Positions 6,265 through 9,131 of a stretch of DNA of 9,131 bases are shown here, in pieces. A model generated the notes under the pieces. It was not told where the DNA came from. It saw only the letters and a program-made list of their open reading frames with translations, and did not search any database. The position numbers and the translations under genes are program-made. Within the stretch, counting starts at the first letter, position 1, and every line of letters begins with the position of its first letter. Origin of the DNA: Lutispora sp. (lineage in GTDB: Bacteria; Bacillota; Clostridia; Lutisporales; Lutisporaceae); contig JAUQXG010000105.1 in the NCBI GenBank assembly GCA_030834765.1, positions 1 to 9,131 on the forward strand, given 5' to 3'.

Positions 6265-6307
6265 ATATTTAGTTTAATGATCGGATATTTTGAAAGGATG
6301 GATACTA

Positions 6308-7975
6308 GTGACAAAAGTAAAAGAAAAGATAAAAATGATTCCCCTTGGTGGACTGCAAGAGATCGGAAAGAACATGATGGCAGTAGAGTATAAGGAGAGC
6401 ATCATATTAATTGATTGCGGACTAATGTTCCCAGATGAAGAAATGTTGGGAATAGATTTAGTCATTCCGGATATTACATACTTACAAAAGAACAAAGAAC
6501 GTGTAAAAGCAATTGTACTTACCCACGGACATGAGGATCATATTGGAGCACTACCTTATGTATTGCCACAACTAAATGTACCTGTATATGGAACAAGACT
6601 AACATTAGGAATGGTAGAAAAAAAGTTAAAAGAGTTTACAATGCTTACAAATGTAGATTTAAGGGTGGTTAAGGCGAAAGAAACTCATAAAATTGGAGAC
6701 TTTGACGTTGAGTTCATAAAAACAAATCATAGCATAGCTGATTCAGTTGCTATAGCAATTCATACATCAGTAGGTACTATAATTCATACTGGAGATTTTA
6801 AAATTGATTACCATCCAATTGATGGAGAGATAATGGATTTACATAGATTTGCCGAATTGGGCAAATCAGGTGTTCTGCTTTTATTATCCGATAGTACCAA
6901 TGTTGAAAGACCAGGTTATACTATGTCAGAAAGTACAGTAGGTTCAACTTTCATTGATATATTTAGGTCAGCAAAGCAAAGAATAATCGTTGCAACTTTT
7001 GCATCTCATGTACACAGAATACAACAAGTCATAAATGCAGCTGTAATGTTTGACAAGAAAGTAGCTATTTCTGGAAGAAGCATGGTCAATGTAATTGGAG
7101 TTGCAAGTGAACTTGGTTATATAAATATGCCTGAAGGTCTTTTAATAGATATTGATCAGGTTGATAAATATCCTCCAAATAGAATTGTAATTATTACAAC
7201 AGGCAGTCAAGGTGAGCCTATGTCAGCTTTAGCCAGAATGTCTACATCAGATCACAAGAAAATTTTTATCGTTCCTGGTGATATGGTAATTATATCTTCC
7301 ACACCAATACCAGGAAATGAAAAGCTAGTAACTAGAGTTATAAATCAGCTTTTCAAAAAAGGTGCTGAAGTTATTTATGAATCATTAGCTGATATACATG
7401 TTTCGGGGCACGCATGCCAAGAAGAGTTAAAATTGCTTCTTGCGTTAGTTAAGCCCAAATTCTTTATACCTGTTCATGGAGAATACAGACATTTAAAGCA
7501 GCATGCCCAAATTGCAGAGCAAATGGGAATAAAAAAAGAAAATATTTTTGTTGCAGACAATGGAGTAGTAATGGAATTTACAAAAGACACTGGAAGAATA
7601 GCAGGAACTGTTATGGCAGGAAAAGTACTTGTTGACGGTTTAGGTGTAGGTGATGTAGGAAATATTGTTTTAAGAGATAGAAAACATCTATCACAAGATG
7701 GTTTAATCGTTGTCGTGGTCACAATAAGCAAGGAAACAGGTTTAGTTGTAGCAGGACCAGATATCATATCAAGAGGATTTGTTTATGTAAGAGAATCAGA
7801 GGACTTGATGGAACAATCAAGGTTAATTATAAGAGATACACTATGCAAGTGCGAAGAAAAACAGATAACGGAATGGGGAACTATAAAATCACAAGTGAAA
7901 GATAGTTTAAAAGAATTTTTATATGGAAAAACAAAAAGAAATCCAATGATACTTCCTATAATAATGGAAATTTAA
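6308..7975 (+). CDS. rnj: Ribonuclease J
   Basis: This metallo-beta-lactamase/beta-CASP ribonuclease has combined endo- and 5'-3' exonuclease activity, central to mRNA decay and rRNA processing in Firmicutes. At 555 residues it is full length. It opens with IPLGGLQEIGKNM (11-23). The metal-binding motif HGHEDH gives H73, H75, D77 and H78. Further expected ligands are H141 (NHSIADS), D163 (HTGDFK) and H390 (PVHGEYRH). beta-CASP features include SGRSM (255-259) and HVSGHA (364-369). The C-terminal domain follows from about 440. GTG at 6308 is chosen because AAAGGATGG (6293-6301) lies 6 bases before it and the protein then begins like its homologues; the TTG at 6290 has no such site. A YlbF-family gene follows 41 bases downstream. 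Whether it corresponds to J1 or J2 cannot be said. Confidence 0.97.
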   Translation: MTKVKEKIKMIPLGGLQEIGKNMMAVEYKESIILIDCGLMFPDEEMLGIDLVIPDITYLQKNKERVKAIVLTHGHEDHIGALPYVLPQLNVPVYGTRLTLGMVEKKLKEFTMLTNVDLRVVKAKETHKIGDFDVEFIKTNHSIADSVAIAIHTSVGTIIHTGDFKIDYHPIDGEIMDLHRFAELGKSGVLLLLSDSTNVERPGYTMSESTVGSTFIDIFRSAKQRIIVATFASHVHRIQQVINAAVMFDKKVAISGRSMVNVIGVASELGYINMPEGLLIDIDQVDKYPPNRIVIITTGSQGEPMSALARMSTSDHKKIFIVPGDMVIISSTPIPGNEKLVTRVINQLFKKGAEVIYESLADIHVSGHACQEELKLLLALVKPKFFIPVHGEYRHLKQHAQIAEQMGIKKENIFVADNGVVMEFTKDTGRIAGTVMAGKVLVDGLGVGDVGNIVLRDRKHLSQDGLIVVVVTISKETGLVVAGPDIISRGFVYVRESEDLMEQSRLIIRDTLCKCEEKQITEWGTIKSQVKDSLKEFLYGKTKRNPMILPIIMEI

Positions 7976-8016
7976 ACGTACCCATAGAGCAGATTATAAA
8001 TAGAGGAGGAATCTTT

Positions 8017-8361
8017 ATGTATATGTACGATAAAGCCCATGAACTAGCAAAAGCATTAGCTGATAGCCCTGAATATAAGGTTTTAAAAGCCGCGAAAGTA
8101 AAGGTCAACGCGAATCCAAAGACAAAAGAAATGCTCAGTGATTTTAAGAAAAAGCAATTTGAAGTTCAAACCTTGCAAATGTCAGGGCAAAAACTTGATG
8201 ATGATAAGATGAATCAAATTCAGAGCTTATATCAAATCGTTTCATTAAACCCTGATATTGCTGAATATTTAAATGCAGAGGTTGTATTTAGTAGAATTTT
8301 TTCAGATATTTATAAGATTATAGGCGATGCAGTTGAAATTGATTTAGGATTTTTAGAATAG
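8017..8361 (+). CDS. YlbF family protein, YheA-like (UPF0342)
   Basis: This small, all-helical cytoplasmic protein of 114 residues belongs to the YlbF/YmcA family, nearer the YheA subgroup (UPF0342) by its opening YDKAHELAKALADSPEYKVLK and the central KTKEMLSDFKKKQFEVQTLQMSG. YlbF and YmcA of B. subtilis form the Y-complex that directs RNase Y; YheA-type proteins have no established role. The ATG at 8017 is preceded by a strong site, AGAGGAGG (8002-8009), 7 bases before it. The 41-base gap from the RNase J gene shows no terminator, so the two are probably co-transcribed, which would suit a link to RNA decay, but that is inference. There are no cysteines, so the iron-sulfur binding seen for the Y-complex would not apply to this protein alone. 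Confidence 0.88.
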   Translation: MYMYDKAHELAKALADSPEYKVLKAAKVKVNANPKTKEMLSDFKKKQFEVQTLQMSGQKLDDDKMNQIQSLYQIVSLNPDIAEYLNAEVVFSRIFSDIYKIIGDAVEIDLGFLE

Positions 8362-8362
8362 C

Positions 8363-8394
8363 TAAAGAACCTGGTATTTATACCAGGTTCTTTA
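8363..8394 (+). terminator. Hairpin after the YlbF-family gene, probable terminator
   Basis: A perfect 14-bp stem (8363-8376 with 8381-8394) has a TTTA loop and begins one base after the stop. The core is GAACCTGGTA/TACCAGGTTC. No T run follows, since the 3' arm ends CTTTACAG, so termination may be partial and the downstream kinase could be reached by read-through. No clear promoter for that kinase is seen. Confidence 0.75.
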
Positions 8395-8423
8395 CAGATA
8401 AAATATACTTTTTGGGGGGCAAT

Positions 8424-9131
8424 ATGAGAAGCGATATATTAGCTATAGTGAACCCAGTTTCAGCTGCTAAATCTACAGGCAGATTATGGCCTAATATTTA
8501 TCAGAAATTTAAAGACAATAAAATTAGCATGGACTATGTATATACTCAATATCCTGAGCATGCCATAGAGCTTTCTAGAAAAGCTATATTAGATGGATAT
8601 AAAATCATATTAGCTGTTGGTGGGGATGGAACACTAAATGAAGTAGTCAATGGATTTCTCGAAAATGGAAAGATTCTCAATAAAGAAGTCAGCTTAGCAA
8701 TTCTCTCAATGGGAACAGGTTCTGATTTCATAAAGACTTTAGGCTTATCAAAAAAACCAGAAGATATCATTCGTATTTTAAAATGTGGAATATATAAAAA
8801 ATGTAATATTGGAATGTGTAAATTCATAAAATATGACGGTTCTATGGGAGAAAAGTATTTTATTAATGTTTCAGATGTTGGCCTTGGCGGAGATACTACA
8901 TATCGAGTGAATAAAGCATCTAAAGTATTAAAAGGGTTTTTATCATTTTTGATTGGAGCTTTAGTTTCTATTTTATTTTATAAAAATAAAAACTTTGAAA
9001 TAAATATAGATCATAACATAATAATAAAAGAAAAGCTAAACAGTATATTTATTTGTAATGGAAAAGATATTGGCGGAGGAATGGAAATTGCTCCAGATGC
9101 TCGAATAGATGATGATTTATTTACTATTTAT
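8424..9131 (+). CDS. YegS/BmrU family lipid kinase (diacylglycerol kinase-like), 3' end outside window
   Basis: This is the first 236 residues of a roughly 300-residue lipid kinase; the frame is still open at the window edge. Proteins of this family phosphorylate diacylglycerol or related lipids with ATP at the membrane face. Visible motifs are AIVNPVSA (7-14) near the nucleotide site, GGDGTLNEVVNG (66-77), the glycine-rich GTGSDF (97-102, where GTGND is more usual) and GKDIGGGMEIAPDARIDDDLF (213-233), the C-terminal lobe motif. A hydrophobic stretch at 171-186 is not a clear membrane span. The ATG at 8424 is preceded by a run of six G (8414-8419) only 4 bases away, an unusual ribosome binding site. 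Whether the enzyme is DgkB or a phospholipid-analogue kinase cannot be told. Confidence 0.93.
   Translation, partial: MRSDILAIVNPVSAAKSTGRLWPNIYQKFKDNKISMDYVYTQYPEHAIELSRKAILDGYKIILAVGGDGTLNEVVNGFLENGKILNKEVSLAILSMGTGSDFIKTLGLSKKPEDIIRILKCGIYKKCNIGMCKFIKYDGSMGEKYFINVSDVGLGGDTTYRVNKASKVLKGFLSFLIGALVSILFYKNKNFEINIDHNIIIKEKLNSIFICNGKDIGGGMEIAPDARIDDDLFTIY

Noticed and set aside
6290..6307. TTG at 6290 as the RNase J start
   Set aside because: The AAAGGATGG ribosome binding site lies downstream of it, at correct distance for GTG 6308, which also gives the typical 555-residue length.
8404..8409. TATACT as -10 element of a lipid kinase promoter
   Set aside because: No -35-like sequence lies at suitable distance, and the start of transcription would fall inside the ribosome binding site.
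1..9131. CRISPR arrays, insertion sequences, tRNA or rRNA genes, phage attachment sites
   Set aside because: No direct-repeat arrays, transposase-like frames with terminal repeats, cloverleaf sequences or rRNA-like stretches are seen on either strand.

Overview
The window is AT-rich chromosomal DNA from a low-GC Firmicute, most likely a member of the Clostridia. The evidence is the gene content and order (T-box–alaS, ireB/yrzL, ruvX/yrrK, a DUF1292/yrzB protein, a Fur-family regulator, RNase J), the purine-rich AGGAGG/AGGTGA ribosome binding sites, the sigma-A type promoters and the ferredoxin-type oxidoreductase expected of an anaerobe. The genus cannot be fixed from this stretch. Every intact gene is on the + strand.

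Layout. Bases 1-248 are the C-terminal end of an AI-2E/PerM-family membrane protein. A perfect TTGACA-N17-TATAAT promoter then drives an alanine-specific T-box leader (about 300-519), whose parts can all be read, and alaS (552-3191). The ireB homologue follows (3312-3572), then a two-tier hairpin. Next come an aldo/keto reductase with a C-terminal 2[4Fe-4S] domain (3696-4643) and ruvX (4667-5083), only 23 bases apart. The DUF1292 gene (5152-5433) has its own strong promoter and a 17-bp perfect inverted-repeat terminator. fur (5695-6132) likewise has its own promoter and terminator. An RNase J gene (GTG start, 6308-7975) and a YheA-like YlbF-family gene (8017-8361) form a pair closed by a hairpin. 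A YegS/BmrU-type lipid kinase gene (8424 onward) runs off the end.

How the genes fit together. This is mostly a housekeeping neighbourhood: charging of tRNA-Ala under tRNA feedback, a small regulator tied in enterococci to a PASTA kinase, a RuvX-type nuclease, metal-dependent regulation, RNA decay and lipid phosphorylation. The alaS–ireB–ruvX–DUF1292 order is the known Firmicutes arrangement. The reductase gene sits inside it as an accessory insertion.

I found no undescribed defence, mobile or biosynthetic system. The least expected item is a short minus-strand remnant (about 5465-5593) between the DUF1292 terminator and the fur promoter. It encodes the NPGNPTG signature region of a PLP-dependent class I/II aminotransferase and nothing else of that gene. 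Other points worth a look are the two-tier hairpin upstream of the reductase, the reductase insertion itself, an ireB product with only one of the two known phosphorylatable threonines, and a weak operator-like repeat upstream of fur.
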